DNA of 64,000 nt. Source: Salinithrix halophila. Its GTDB lineage: Bacteria > Bacillota > Bacilli > Thermoactinomycetales > DSM-45169. Numbering within the stretch: position 1 is the first letter of the stretch; each line of letters starts with the position of its first letter. This document shows, in pieces, positions 16,883 to 25,975 of this stretch. The notes under the pieces were generated by a model. The model was not told the DNA's origin, made no database searches, and saw nothing but the letters and a program-made list of their open reading frames with translations. A program made the translations under genes and the position numbers. The DNA is taken from positions 372,001 through 436,000 of the forward strand of contig NZ_JBHSAP010000015.1 of the NCBI RefSeq assembly GCF_042650125.1, written 5' to 3'.

Positions 16883-18088
16883 TCATCCATGAGCTTTTTC
16901 CCTCAGAAAACGAATAGCGGTTCCGGCCATCATTTCCGCCCCGAGGGGGAGGGCTCGTTCGTCCACAAGGAAGCGAGGATGATGGAGGGAGAAGTTTTTC
17001 GATTCCTCGGAAAACCCGCAGCCAAGCCAGAAAAAAGCTCCGGGAACCTCCTTCAGGTAAGCAGAGAAATCCTCAGCAGCGAGGGCTGGTTCGATCAAGG
17101 GGAGAGAGGTGTCTCCCAACAAATCCCTTGCGGTCGTCTTTACGGTTTCCACCATGGCAGGGTCATTGTGGAGTACTTGATAGCCGCGTTCATAATGGAC
17201 CTTCGCTTCGGCACCCATGGCGCGGGTCACATCGATGGCCACCTCGCGTAGGCGATTTTCCATGAGGTTTCGGATTTCGGACTTGAGGGTGCGAACGGAT
17301 CCAGTCAGCCTGGCGTAGCCGGGAATGACATTGTGATTTTCGCCTGCCTGGATACTGGTGATGGAAAGGACGGCGGTTTCCAGAGGATTGACGTTACGGC
17401 TGACCACGGTCTGGAGGCACTGGGCCACTTGGACGGCGATCAAGGATGCGTCGATCGTCCGGTGGGGCATACTTGCGTGACCGCCTTGTCCGTGGATATG
17501 GATTTCAAATCGATCAGAGGCCCCCATCTGGAAGTCCGGCTTCACACCGATTTGGCCGACAGGAAGGTCAGGCCAGACATGAAGACCAAAGATGGCGTCA
17601 GGCCGCGGATCTGTAAGAGCTCCCTCTTCGATCATCGGCTGGGCTCCGCCGGTGGGGCTATTCTCCTCAGCAGGTTGGAACAGGAGGAGGACCCTTCCGG
17701 GGAGGCAATCCTCCATTTCTTTGAGGATCCGGGTGGCCCCCAGCAATATTGCCATGTGGGCATCATGCCCGCAAGCATGCATGACCCCGGGATGCTGAGA
17801 GGTGAAGGATACATCGGTTTGCTCTTCGACGGGGAGAGCATCCATATCAGCGCGAAGGGCGACGACGGGTCCTTCCGATTTTGGCCCTAGAAGGGCAATC
17901 AGACCGTGCCCGGCAATGCCGGTACGGATCTCTCTCATCCCCAGTTGTTCGAGTTTTTTCGCGATAAATCGGGCGGTTCTCTCCTCGTTGCCAGCAGTTT
18001 CAGGACGGCTGTGGATATATCGACGAAGCCGGGTGATCCAATCACCATCGGCCCGGTTTTTAACAGAGTATGGGGTTTCGGTGGTCAT
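16883..18088 (-). CDS. M20-family metal-dependent amidohydrolase
   Basis: 401 residues of the M20D aminoacylase/hippurate hydrolase group. Metal-binding motifs are visible: ALRADMDALPV (about 78-88), HACGHDAHMAI with Cys106 and His108, and PAEENSPTGGAQPMIEEGAL. Near the C-terminus the ligand region is ALAAEDFSAYL. It would remove acyl groups from N-acylated amino acids or related amides in the cytoplasm; the exact substrate cannot be read from sequence. Start ATG 18088 follows GGGAGGG. It is a single gene with no pathway neighbours. Confidence 0.9.
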   Translation of the reverse strand: MTTETPYSVKNRADGDWITRLRRYIHSRPETAGNEERTARFIAKKLEQLGMREIRTGIAGHGLIALLGPKSEGPVVALRADMDALPVEEQTDVSFTSQHPGVMHACGHDAHMAILLGATRILKEMEDCLPGRVLLLFQPAEENSPTGGAQPMIEEGALTDPRPDAIFGLHVWPDLPVGQIGVKPDFQMGASDRFEIHIHGQGGHASMPHRTIDASLIAVQVAQCLQTVVSRNVNPLETAVLSITSIQAGENHNVIPGYARLTGSVRTLKSEIRNLMENRLREVAIDVTRAMGAEAKVHYERGYQVLHNDPAMVETVKTTARDLLGDTSLPLIEPALAAEDFSAYLKEVPGAFFWLGCGFSEESKNFSLHHPRFLVDERALPLGAEMMAGTAIRFLREKAHG

Positions 18089-18522
18089 GGTTTCCCTCCC
18101 AAAATATCGTATTCTATTTCTTTTCTATACCCTGTATTGCTTCCATTGACCACTCCCCATGCGAAAACGCAGGGGACTCTTGGGTAATCTCCAGTAACCC
18201 GGAGAAATGGACCAAGTGAACCCCGTGGGCCCCACGGTTAAAAAAGCGTTTCGTTGCCATGTCTCAGGCTGAAATGACTGCTTGGTTTTCGCATGACATT
18301 CCAACCATGGAGGTACGCATAGCATTTTACATGCAAGACGATTGGCTTGCACAACCCCATATGCTATTCATTTTTCAAAGAGCAACTACTTTTAATTTAA
18401 GCCATAGAACGTATGTTTGTAAATGAATTTTCCGAATTTGTCGTTCTAAGTATCCCCGCAGGGGGATACCGAACGACGCTCGCTTTCATCCATCTAAGGG
18501 TTTTCCCGCTCGCAAAATATAT
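18089..18522 (-). other. Intergenic region rich in stem-loops, possible structured RNA
   Basis: No convincing protein gene. Read on the minus strand from about 18410 it shows nested stems (TAGCAT ... GCAAG ... CTTGC ... ATGCTA), then a CCATG/CATGG pair. Three compact hairpins follow: CCGTGGGGCCCACGG, TCTCC/GGAGA, and CCCC-TGCG/CGCA-GGGG. A box-A-like GCTCTTTGAAAA precedes them. A separate long hairpin lies at 18439-18476. The 75-residue minus-strand frame here (18125-18352) has no ribosome binding site. This may be a non-coding RNA or a mobile-element remnant. Confidence 0.4.
18439..18476. repeat. Long inverted repeat
   Basis: GTCGTTC-TAA-GTATCCCC, loop GCAG, GGGGATAC-C-GAACGAC. Two nested perfect arms give a strong hairpin on either strand. 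It has no T-run, so it is not an ordinary terminator. Confidence 0.6.
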
Positions 18523-18547
18523 AAAAAAGACGTCCGATGGGACGCCC
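18523..18547 (-). terminator. Terminator of the GH18 lipoprotein gene
   Basis: On the minus strand: GGCGTCC-CATC-GGACGTC followed by six T residues, just after the stop at 18566. Confidence 0.85.
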
Positions 18548-18565
18548 AATCTTTCTGTCAGCGGG

Positions 18566-19750
18566 TTATTTGTACTTCCGGATCTGGAAGTGCTCCTTAA
18601 CAAGCTCCCAATTGCGCGGGAAGTCATCGCCTAAAACCCAGTAACTTATTCCGCGCAAGCCGTACCTTTGAGCCAGGTTTATCTTAGCATGGGCGCTGGG
18701 TCCGTTTTCAAACCAGACGATATGTTCCCGATCCTGGTCATCTGTATATCGAAACCAGGGAGCCTGGTTTTTCTTGTCATAATGGATGTCCGCTCCTTCC
18801 CGCTTGGCGAGAGCCGAGGCCTGTACGGGACTCATCTTTTTGGCGTTGGTTCCTTTTCGATAAGGAACCGTCCAGTCATAACCGTAGAGGGGGGCGCCCA
18901 TCATGATTTTTTCCGGGGGAATGACAGAGGTGGCATAGTCCAGCACTTGCCGAACTTTTGGAATAGGAGCGACAGGCATCGGAGGTCCGCCGGTCCAGCC
19001 CCATTCGTAGGTCATGAGGATAACGAAATCGACCACTTTTCCGTGAACAGCATAATCGTGGGCTCCGTGCCAACCGCCGGACTGTTTGGCGTTGATCTTC
19101 GGAGCTAGGGCTGTCGAGACAGGGTGGCCAGCTCTTCGAACACGGGGAGCGATCTCTCGGAGGAAGTCGTTGTACCCTGCTTTGTCGGCCGGTTTAATGT
19201 GTTCAAAATCGATGTTTAGCGCATAATACCCCTTTTTCTCCAGGGTATTGATGACATTTCGGATCAGCCGCTCTCTGGCTTGCGGATTTCTAAATACGGA
19301 CCGGGCGATCTCTGGAGAGAAATTCCCCTCTTCAAAGTTGGTGATCACCATCATCGGTACCACCTTGGTCCGGCGAAGGGCTGACAATGCGGGCTCATCC
19401 TTCGGGGGGATCATGCTCCCGTCGGCACGAACGCGGTAGCTGAAGGGACTGAGGTGAGTCAGGTATGGAGCGGTGCTTTTCGCGATGCGGCGGTCCACCT
19501 TGGGAGTAGCAGGTTCCAGATACCCGTTGATTTCCATCACGGGTTGCTTGGCTTTTTTGGTGTCAGTCACCTTCCGAGGGAAGGTGACCCGTTCGGGTTG
19601 AGTCGGCCCGGGGTGTTGGCGGGCGGTCCCGTTTTCGGGGGGGGAGGGGGCAGATTGATTATTTCCCCCTGTGTTCCCCATCCCGCAACCGGTAACGGCG
19701 AGGAAGGTGCACAACATGACGTGAACAAGTCTTATTTTGGTTGCTTTCAT
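18566..19750 (-). CDS. GH18-family lipoprotein, likely cell-wall/cortex glycosidase
   Basis: 394 residues. Lipoprotein signal with lipobox ending Cys22 (AVTGC), then a Pro/Gln-rich linker, then a glycoside hydrolase 18 barrel. The catalytic strand reads ALNIDFEHI with acid Glu183; ILMTYEWGW and GAPLYGYDW are the other GH18 landmarks. The layout is closest to the spore germination hydrolases YaaH/SleL and YdhD, but no LysM repeats are present. It probably cuts peptidoglycan-type N-acetylglucosaminyl bonds outside the membrane. Start 19750 with AAGGAG; a frame reaching 19891 has no site. Confidence 0.88.
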   Translation of the reverse strand: MKATKIRLVHVMLCTFLAVTGCGMGNTGGNNQSAPSPPENGTARQHPGPTQPERVTFPRKVTDTKKAKQPVMEINGYLEPATPKVDRRIAKSTAPYLTHLSPFSYRVRADGSMIPPKDEPALSALRRTKVVPMMVITNFEEGNFSPEIARSVFRNPQARERLIRNVINTLEKKGYYALNIDFEHIKPADKAGYNDFLREIAPRVRRAGHPVSTALAPKINAKQSGGWHGAHDYAVHGKVVDFVILMTYEWGWTGGPPMPVAPIPKVRQVLDYATSVIPPEKIMMGAPLYGYDWTVPYRKGTNAKKMSPVQASALAKREGADIHYDKKNQAPWFRYTDDQDREHIVWFENGPSAHAKINLAQRYGLRGISYWVLGDDFPRNWELVKEHFQIRKYK

Positions 19751-20018
19751 ATCGGGTCTCCTTTTTACGTGCTTATCTATGTCCTGTTCTTTTGGGCCCG
19801 ATTTTATGTGCGCCTTCGATCTTTTTTTCGTGAAAAGAATTTGTACCGGATTTCTGTAGGGATCAATGTCCTCTTTTCTTAACGCCACCATGTTGGTAGG
19901 ATTTATAGAGAAAAGGGGAGGGGGAAGGGCGATAGAAACCGAACCGCCTGTACCAATCTATCAGACTCCCCGGGTGTCCGGGATTTTTAGAATCACCGAC
20001 CCATAAGGAGGAATTCTC

Positions 20019-20507
20019 GTGTTCAAAAATTGGTTGAAGAAAAAGAACAAAGAACTCACTTTAACAGCGCCGATGTCAGGGAAGGGGGTACCGATTGCCG
20101 ACGTTCCGGATCCGGTTTTTTCCGGGAAAATGATGGGGGACGGGATGGCTGTCGATCCTTCGGAGGGCATCTTGACCTCCCCGGTGGATGGGGAAGTGGT
20201 CCAACTTTTCCACACAGCCCATGCTATCGGGATCCGGACGAAAGAAGGAGTGGAATTGCTTCTTCACATTGGACTGGAGACCGTCTCCATGGAAGGGGAG
20301 GGATTCACGGCCCGCGTGGCAGTCGGCGATAAAGTGAAGACGGGCCAGCCCCTGATTGAGTTTGATCTGGAAAAGGTACGAGAAATAGCGGCCAGTACCG
20401 TTACTCCCGTGGTCATTACCAATATGGATCATGTGGAACAGCTAGAGACGCTCGTATCCGGAGAGGTCCAATCTGGAGAGCCGATGCTGAAGGTAATTCT
20501 GAAGTGA
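20019..20507 (+). CDS. PTS glucose-type EIIA protein
   Basis: 162 residues, a complete stand-alone EIIA(Glc) domain. It has the family pattern APMSGKGVPIADVPDPVFSG, active-site His83 in LLLHIGLETV and partner His68 in HTAHAIG. It receives phosphate from HPr and passes it to a sugar-specific EIIB. No EIIBC lies beside it, so it may serve several permeases. GTG start at 20019 is preceded by AAGGAGGA. The bidirectional terminator follows directly. Confidence 0.95.
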   Translation: MFKNWLKKKNKELTLTAPMSGKGVPIADVPDPVFSGKMMGDGMAVDPSEGILTSPVDGEVVQLFHTAHAIGIRTKEGVELLLHIGLETVSMEGEGFTARVAVGDKVKTGQPLIEFDLEKVREIAASTVTPVVITNMDHVEQLETLVSGEVQSGEPMLKVILK

Positions 20508-20513
20508 CTGGGT

Positions 20514-20545
20514 AAAAAAACCCCGCCATAAAAGGCGGGGTTTTT
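20514..20545. terminator. Bidirectional terminator
   Basis: A-run, CCCCGCC-ATAAAA-GGCGGGG, T-run, between the convergent EIIA and RNA helicase genes. Confidence 0.9.
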
Positions 20546-20576
20546 CCGTGGGCGATCAACGGTCCTTTGACGGGTT

Positions 20577-21983
20577 TTATCGTTTGCGGCGGCGTCCGCC
20601 GCCGGTGCCACCGCGTTGGCGTTGGTTTCCTTTTTGGTAGCGTCCGCCCGGTTTTTTCCCGCGGAAACCTGGGGATTCTTCAGACAGACGGACCGGGGTA
20701 GTGTCCGGTTCCCGGGTCAACAGTTTTAGAGCAGCTGCTAGTAAGGTAACGGAATCGGTTTCCTGCAGCAGCTCTTCGGCCAACTCTTTATAGGGCTGGT
20801 AGCCGCCTTGTTCGACAAGGCTCATCAGCCTTTCCATCGTTAGTCGCTGCTGTCCTTCCATTGCGGCAGTTACGGAGGGAATTGGCTGACGTGCCATCTT
20901 CTTCTTGGTGATCCGTTCGATCGACTTGAGGTGACCGATTTCCCGTGATGTGACGAAGGTGACGGCCAACCCTTCATTCCCAGCCCGTCCCGTCCGACCA
21001 ATCCGATGTACGTAGCTTTCCGGATCCTGGGGGATGTCAAAGTTATAGACATGGGTTACACCGCTGATATCGAGGCCACGAGCCGCCACGTCCGTCGCTA
21101 CCAGAATGTCGATCGTTCCTTCCTTGAACTGACGCATAACCGTATCCCGCCGCGCCTGGGTAAGGTCACCGTGGATGCCTTCTGCGGAGTACCCCCGCTT
21201 ATTAAGCCCCTCTGCCAGTTCGTCGACTCGCCTTTTTGTCCGACCGAAAACAATCGCGAGGTCCGGTGATTGGATGTCCAGCAGGCGGCAGAGGATATCG
21301 AACTTGTGCCGTTGGGGGACTTCCATGTACTGTTGTTGGATGTTGGGCATGGTCACTTCTTTCGCTTTCACCCGGATTAACTCGGGATCCTTCATAAACG
21401 AAGTGGCCAAGCGGCGGATCGGTTCGGGCATGGTGGCGGAAAAGAGAAGGGTCTGGCGGGTTTCCGGCACCTGTTTCAGAATTTCTTCGATATCATCGAT
21501 GAAACCCATGTTGAGCATCTCGTCCGCTTCATCCAGCACTGCTAGTTTCACATGATCCATGCGAATGGTCCGACGGCGAAGGTGATCCAAGAAACGCCCC
21601 GGTGTTCCAACAATGATATGAGGCCGTTTCTTCAAGGAACGGATCTGTCGGTTGATGTCTTGGCCACCGTAAACAGGCAGGGTGCGAATCCCTTTGAATT
21701 GCCCAATCTTATTCAATTCCTCCGCCACCTGAACGGCCAGTTCCCGCGTCGGGGTGATGACGATTCCTTGGACTTTGTCTTGTTCCGTATCAGCTTTCTC
21801 CACCAATGGGATACCGAAAGCAGCTGTTTTCCCAGTCCCGGTCTGAGCTTGTCCAATCAAGTCTTTTCCGTTCAGCGCCACGGGAAGAGCTTGGGCCTGG
21901 ATCGGGGTAGCCTCTTCAAACCCCATGTCGCTGATGGCCCGAACGACCTGGTGATCCAATTCTAATTCATAAAAGGTGATCAA
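20577..21983 (-). CDS. cshA: DEAD-box RNA helicase
   Basis: 468 residues with all DEAD-box motifs in order: Q motif (FEEATPIQAQALP), AQTGTGKT (I), PTRELAVQ (Ia), VLDEADEML (II), SAT (III), then ARGLDISGVTHV (V) and HRIGRTGRAG (VI). A Gly/Arg-rich tail (GGTGGGRRRKR) binds RNA. CshA works in RNA turnover and ribosome assembly. The start is taken as TTG 21983 with AAAAGGAG nine bases upstream, giving the usual short leader before the Q motif. The frame from ATG 22049 would add 22 residues and has only a weak site. Confidence 0.93.
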   Translation of the reverse strand: MITFYELELDHQVVRAISDMGFEEATPIQAQALPVALNGKDLIGQAQTGTGKTAAFGIPLVEKADTEQDKVQGIVITPTRELAVQVAEELNKIGQFKGIRTLPVYGGQDINRQIRSLKKRPHIIVGTPGRFLDHLRRRTIRMDHVKLAVLDEADEMLNMGFIDDIEEILKQVPETRQTLLFSATMPEPIRRLATSFMKDPELIRVKAKEVTMPNIQQQYMEVPQRHKFDILCRLLDIQSPDLAIVFGRTKRRVDELAEGLNKRGYSAEGIHGDLTQARRDTVMRQFKEGTIDILVATDVAARGLDISGVTHVYNFDIPQDPESYVHRIGRTGRAGNEGLAVTFVTSREIGHLKSIERITKKKMARQPIPSVTAAMEGQQRLTMERLMSLVEQGGYQPYKELAEELLQETDSVTLLAAALKLLTREPDTTPVRLSEESPGFRGKKPGGRYQKGNQRQRGGTGGGRRRKR

Positions 21984-22227
21984 TCGCTTAAACTCCTTTT
22001 TTCGCCCCATGAAGGGGACGGATGATTTTTCGACTTTAATAGACGTCATTCCTATTGTTGACCTATCCCATCATAACCAGTCCCCCGATATAGCGAAAGC
22101 TCTTTTTGAAAAAAGGTTCGTGCTTTTCTTTCCAGGAAAGGTATTCGGTCCATGTGTTTAATTCCGCTTTCTGGAAAAAGAGGGTGTACCTACAGATCCA
22201 GTAAAAGTTCCTCCAGGTATCTGCCGG

Positions 22228-22256
22228 TTGACAATTGCGTTGGAATTCCCTATAGT
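22228..22256 (+). promoter_or_regulatory. Sigma-A promoter of the methionine operon
   Basis: TTGACA (22228-22233) and TATAGT (22251-22256) with a 17-base spacer, about 35 bases before the SAM riboswitch. Confidence 0.85.
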
Positions 22257-22295
22257 TAAGAAAATTGGCGGTTTATAACCGAACAAAATTATAGG

Positions 22296-22412
22296 ATTCT
22301 CTTATCGAGAGTGGTGGAGGGACTGGCCCGATGAAGCCCGGCAACCTACCCCGCGAAGTCGCGGCGGTGTGGTGCCAATTCCTGCAGAGAAATTCTCTGG
22401 CGGATGAGAGAG
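22296..22412 (+). promoter_or_regulatory. SAM-I (S-box) riboswitch
   Basis: The conserved core is easily read: CTTATCGAGAGTGGTGGAGG, then GACTGGCCCGATGAAGCCCG, GCAACC, GGTGCCAATTCCTGCAG and TGGCGGATGAGAG, with the P1 to P4 stems in order. High SAM would stabilise the aptamer and let the terminator at 22427 form. This would shut off metH and the downstream yitJ-type gene. Confidence 0.97.
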
Positions 22413-22426
22413 GGTACAGTACACTC

Positions 22427-22457
22427 AACCTTTCATCGACAGAGATGAAAGGTTTTT
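22427..22457 (+). terminator. Riboswitch-controlled terminator
   Basis: AACCTTTCATC pairs with GATGAAAGGTT and is followed by T residues. It is the expression platform of the S-box, just before metH. Confidence 0.9.
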
Positions 22458-22481
22458 TGATTATCAAAAGGGATGGTGGAT

Positions 22482-25400
22482 ATGGCTCAGACACTGGAAA
22501 AGAAGAAGCCGCTTGTACAGCGATTGGAAGAGAAAATCCTCATCCTGGACGGGGCGATGGGGACCCAATTACAGGAAGCAAACCTTTCCCCGGAAGACTT
22601 CGGGGGGGAAGAATATGACGGCTGTAACGAAAATCTCAACCTGACCCGCCCCGATGTGATCCGTCGCATCCACGAAAATTATCTGGAGGCAGGGGCCGAC
22701 ATCATTGAAACCAATACGTTCGGTGCCACGGCCCTTGTCTTGGCGGAGTATGGTCTTGAGGAGAAGGCGCTAGAGATCAACCGGGTGGCGGCACAATTGG
22801 CTGTGGAAGCCGTGAGGAAGTATTCCACACCGGAACATCCCCGCTACGCCGCCGGTGCACTGGGGCCAACGACCAAGACCCTATCTGTTACCGGAGGGAC
22901 CACCTTCGATGAGCTGATTGATAACTACCAGGAACAGACGGTGGGACTGATTGAGGGGGGAGTCGATGCACTCCTGTTGGAGACTTCCCAGGATACGCTC
23001 AATGTGAAGGCGGCTGGCATCGGGATCCGACAGGCTTTTGAACAAACGAGTACAAATCTTCCTCTGCTGATCTCTGGAACGATCGAACCGATGGGGACGA
23101 TGCTGGCGGGGCAGAATGTAGAGGCTTTTTACCTCTCCATTCAGCATTTGAAACCTCTTACTGTTGGACTCAACTGCGCTACGGGCCCCGAATTTATGCG
23201 AGATCATCTCCGGACATTGGCCGGTATGGCCGAATGCGGGGTTAGTTGTTATCCCAACGCGGGCTTGCCTGATGAGGATGGCAACTACCATGAAACCCCT
23301 CGGGGGCTGGCGCAAAAACTGGCTGGATTTGCGGATCAGGGTTGGCTGAATATGGCCGGCGGCTGTTGTGGGACGACTCCGGAACACATCCGAGCACTGT
23401 CAGAGGCATTGGCAGAGAAATCTCCTCGCCGGCGAAGCGTCGAGCCGCTCACCGCGGTATCAGGGATTGAGCCCCTTTACCTAGAGGCGGACAACCGACC
23501 GGTGCTGGTCGGGGAGAGGACCAACGTGATCGGGTCGAAGAAATTTCGAGATCTGATCAAGGAAGGGAAGTATGAGGACGCATCGGAAATCGCCCGCCGT
23601 CAGGTAAAAGGGGGCGCCCAGGTTATCGATGTCTGCCTTGCCGACCCGGATCGGGACGAAGCCGAGGATATGGTGAAATTCCTCGATTTTGCCGTTCGCA
23701 AGGTAAAGGTGCCTTTGATGATCGATTCCACCGACCATGAAGTGATTGAACAATCCCTGAAGTACTCCCAGGGAAAAGCGATCATCAACTCGATCAACCT
23801 GGAGGACGGGGAGGAGCGCTTCACCGAGGTGGTTCCCCTCATTCATCGGTACGGAGCCGCTGTCGTCGTCGGTACCATCGATGAAGAAGGGATGGCTGTC
23901 AAAGCGGATAAGAAGCTGGCTGTAGCCAAGCGTTCCTATGATTTGTTGGTGAATAAATACGGTATTCCGGCTGAGGACATCATCTTTGATCCACTCGTCT
24001 TCCCCGTGGGCACCGGTGACCAGGCATATATCGGATCTGCGGCAGAGACGGTGGAGGGGATCCGGCGTATCAAAAAGGAGTTGCCTGCCTGTCAGACGAT
24101 CCTTGGGGTTTCCAATGTCTCCTTCGGCTTACCCTTGGCGGGCCGGGAGGTATTAAACGCCGTTTATCTCTATCATTGCACTCGAGCCGGTCTCGACTAT
24201 GCGATCGTTAATACAGAGAAACTGGAACGCTATGCTTCCATTCCTGATGAAGAACGGCAGCAGGCGGAACACTTTTTGTTTGAAACGACCCAGGAAAATT
24301 ACGATTCCGTGCTGGCGGATTTTGCTGCCTTTTACCGGGGAAAAAAGAGTGCCCCCAAAGAGCCCGTCGCTGATCTTCCCTTGGAGGAGCGGTTGGCCCG
24401 CTATGTGGTGGAGGGAAGCAAGGACGGCTTAATCACCGATTTGGATGAGGCCCTCGCTAAATATGATGATCCCTTGGAGATCATTAACGGACCGTTGATG
24501 ACCGGGATGGATGAGGTAGGACGCCTCTTCAACGATAACCAACTCATCGTGGCTGAGGTGTTGCAGAGCGCCGAGGTGATGAAGGCCTCCGTTGCCCACC
24601 TGGAGCCCTATATGGAGAAAGCCTCCACGGAGAGCAAGGGTAAGATTGTTCTGGCGACCGTGAAGGGGGATGTCCATGATATCGGTAAAAACCTGGTGGA
24701 GATCATCCTCTCCAACAATGGATACCAGGTGATTAACCTGGGGATCAAAGTACCGCCGGAGCAACTGATCGAAGCTTGTCGCCGAGAAAAGCCCGACGTG
24801 GTGGGCCTATCCGGCCTCCTTGTCAAATCGGCACAACAGATGGTATTAACCGCCCAGGATATGAAGGCGGCCAGTATCGACTTGCCGATTATGGTGGGAG
24901 GAGCGGCACTTACACGCAAATTCACGACTAACCGGATCGCTACCCAGTATGATGGACCCGTCCTTTATGCCAAGGACGCCATGAACGGTCTGGAACTGGC
25001 GAATCGACTTCGGGATGCCGACAAGAGGCAGCAGCTGATCGATGAGCTGCGCCGGAACCGAGAAGCCTCCCTAAAGGCAGCAGAAGCGAAAAAGCAGGAG
25101 CAGGGAGGTGGGGGCACGGCTGTTATAACACCTGTTCGCTCCGCAGTGGATAGGGAGGCCCCCGTTTACCAGCCACCGGACTTTAAACGGCACATCCTGC
25201 GGGATTATCCAGTGAGTCACCTCCTTCCCTATGTGAACCAGCAAATGCTGCTTGGCAAGCATTTGGGTCTGAAGGGGAATGTGAGTACCCTCCTCGCTGA
25301 GGGGGACAGAAAGGCCCTGGAGCTCAAAGGGGAGATGGACGCACTTGTTGAGGAACTGACACGGGAGAAGAAAATCTGCGCTGATGGGATGTACCGCTTT

Positions 25401-25964
25401 TTCCCTGCTCAGGCGGATGGGGATTCGATTCATATCTATGATCCGGAGCACCCAGGAGAAAAAGTGCTGACCACGTTTACGTTTCCCCGCCAGACGAAAG
25501 ATCCCCACTTGTGCCTAGCCGATTTCCTTCGCCCGGTGGAGTCCGGGGTGATGGATTATGTAGGTTTTCTGACTGTGACCGCGGGTAAGGGTGTGCGCGA
25601 ACTGTCTGAAGGATGGAAAGAGACCGGAGATTATCTGCGCTCCCATATGGTGCAGGCCTTCGCTCTCGAACTGGCGGAATCCTTTGCAGAACGAATCCAC
25701 CATGTCATGCGGGATGCCTGGGGCTTCCCGGATCCGCTGGATATGACCATGCAGCAGCGTTTCGGTGCCCGTTATCAGGGGATCCGGGTCTCTTTCGGCT
25801 ATCCTGCTTGCCCCGACCTGGAGGATCAGGCCAAACTGTTTCAGTTGCTGGAGCCGGAGGCGATCGGGGTGCGCTTGACCGAGGGCTTCATGATGGAGCC
25901 TGAGGCATCGGTGTCGGCGATGGTCTTTGCCCATCCGGAAGGACGTTATTTCAACGCGGTTTAA
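22482..25964 (+). CDS. metH: Cobalamin-dependent methionine synthase
   Basis: Transfers the methyl group of 5-methyl-THF to homocysteine through cobalamin. 1160 residues, four modules: homocysteine domain (ILDGAMGTQLQ; zinc cysteines in GGCCGT near 290), pterin-binding domain (GERTNVIGSKKF onward), cobalamin domain with the GDVHDIGKN motif (His732 ligand) plus SGLLVKS and GGAALT, and a C-terminal SAM-binding reactivation domain ending with GVRLTEGFMMEPEASVSA. The start at 22482 lets AAAGGG serve at nine bases; ATG 22473 is too close to it. First gene of an S-box operon. Confidence 0.97.
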   Translation: MAQTLEKKKPLVQRLEEKILILDGAMGTQLQEANLSPEDFGGEEYDGCNENLNLTRPDVIRRIHENYLEAGADIIETNTFGATALVLAEYGLEEKALEINRVAAQLAVEAVRKYSTPEHPRYAAGALGPTTKTLSVTGGTTFDELIDNYQEQTVGLIEGGVDALLLETSQDTLNVKAAGIGIRQAFEQTSTNLPLLISGTIEPMGTMLAGQNVEAFYLSIQHLKPLTVGLNCATGPEFMRDHLRTLAGMAECGVSCYPNAGLPDEDGNYHETPRGLAQKLAGFADQGWLNMAGGCCGTTPEHIRALSEALAEKSPRRRSVEPLTAVSGIEPLYLEADNRPVLVGERTNVIGSKKFRDLIKEGKYEDASEIARRQVKGGAQVIDVCLADPDRDEAEDMVKFLDFAVRKVKVPLMIDSTDHEVIEQSLKYSQGKAIINSINLEDGEERFTEVVPLIHRYGAAVVVGTIDEEGMAVKADKKLAVAKRSYDLLVNKYGIPAEDIIFDPLVFPVGTGDQAYIGSAAETVEGIRRIKKELPACQTILGVSNVSFGLPLAGREVLNAVYLYHCTRAGLDYAIVNTEKLERYASIPDEERQQAEHFLFETTQENYDSVLADFAAFYRGKKSAPKEPVADLPLEERLARYVVEGSKDGLITDLDEALAKYDDPLEIINGPLMTGMDEVGRLFNDNQLIVAEVLQSAEVMKASVAHLEPYMEKASTESKGKIVLATVKGDVHDIGKNLVEIILSNNGYQVINLGIKVPPEQLIEACRREKPDVVGLSGLLVKSAQQMVLTAQDMKAASIDLPIMVGGAALTRKFTTNRIATQYDGPVLYAKDAMNGLELANRLRDADKRQQLIDELRRNREASLKAAEAKKQEQGGGGTAVITPVRSAVDREAPVYQPPDFKRHILRDYPVSHLLPYVNQQMLLGKHLGLKGNVSTLLAEGDRKALELKGEMDALVEELTREKKICADGMYRFFPAQADGDSIHIYDPEHPGEKVLTTFTFPRQTKDPHLCLADFLRPVESGVMDYVGFLTVTAGKGVRELSEGWKETGDYLRSHMVQAFALELAESFAERIHHVMRDAWGFPDPLDMTMQQRFGARYQGIRVSFGYPACPDLEDQAKLFQLLEPEAIGVRLTEGFMMEPEASVSAMVFAHPEGRYFNAV

Positions 25965-25975
25965 GGGAGGAGAAG

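Noticed and set aside
18125..18352. 75-codon minus-strand frame in the structured region
   Set aside because: No ribosome binding site, and it runs across hairpins; more likely non-coding.
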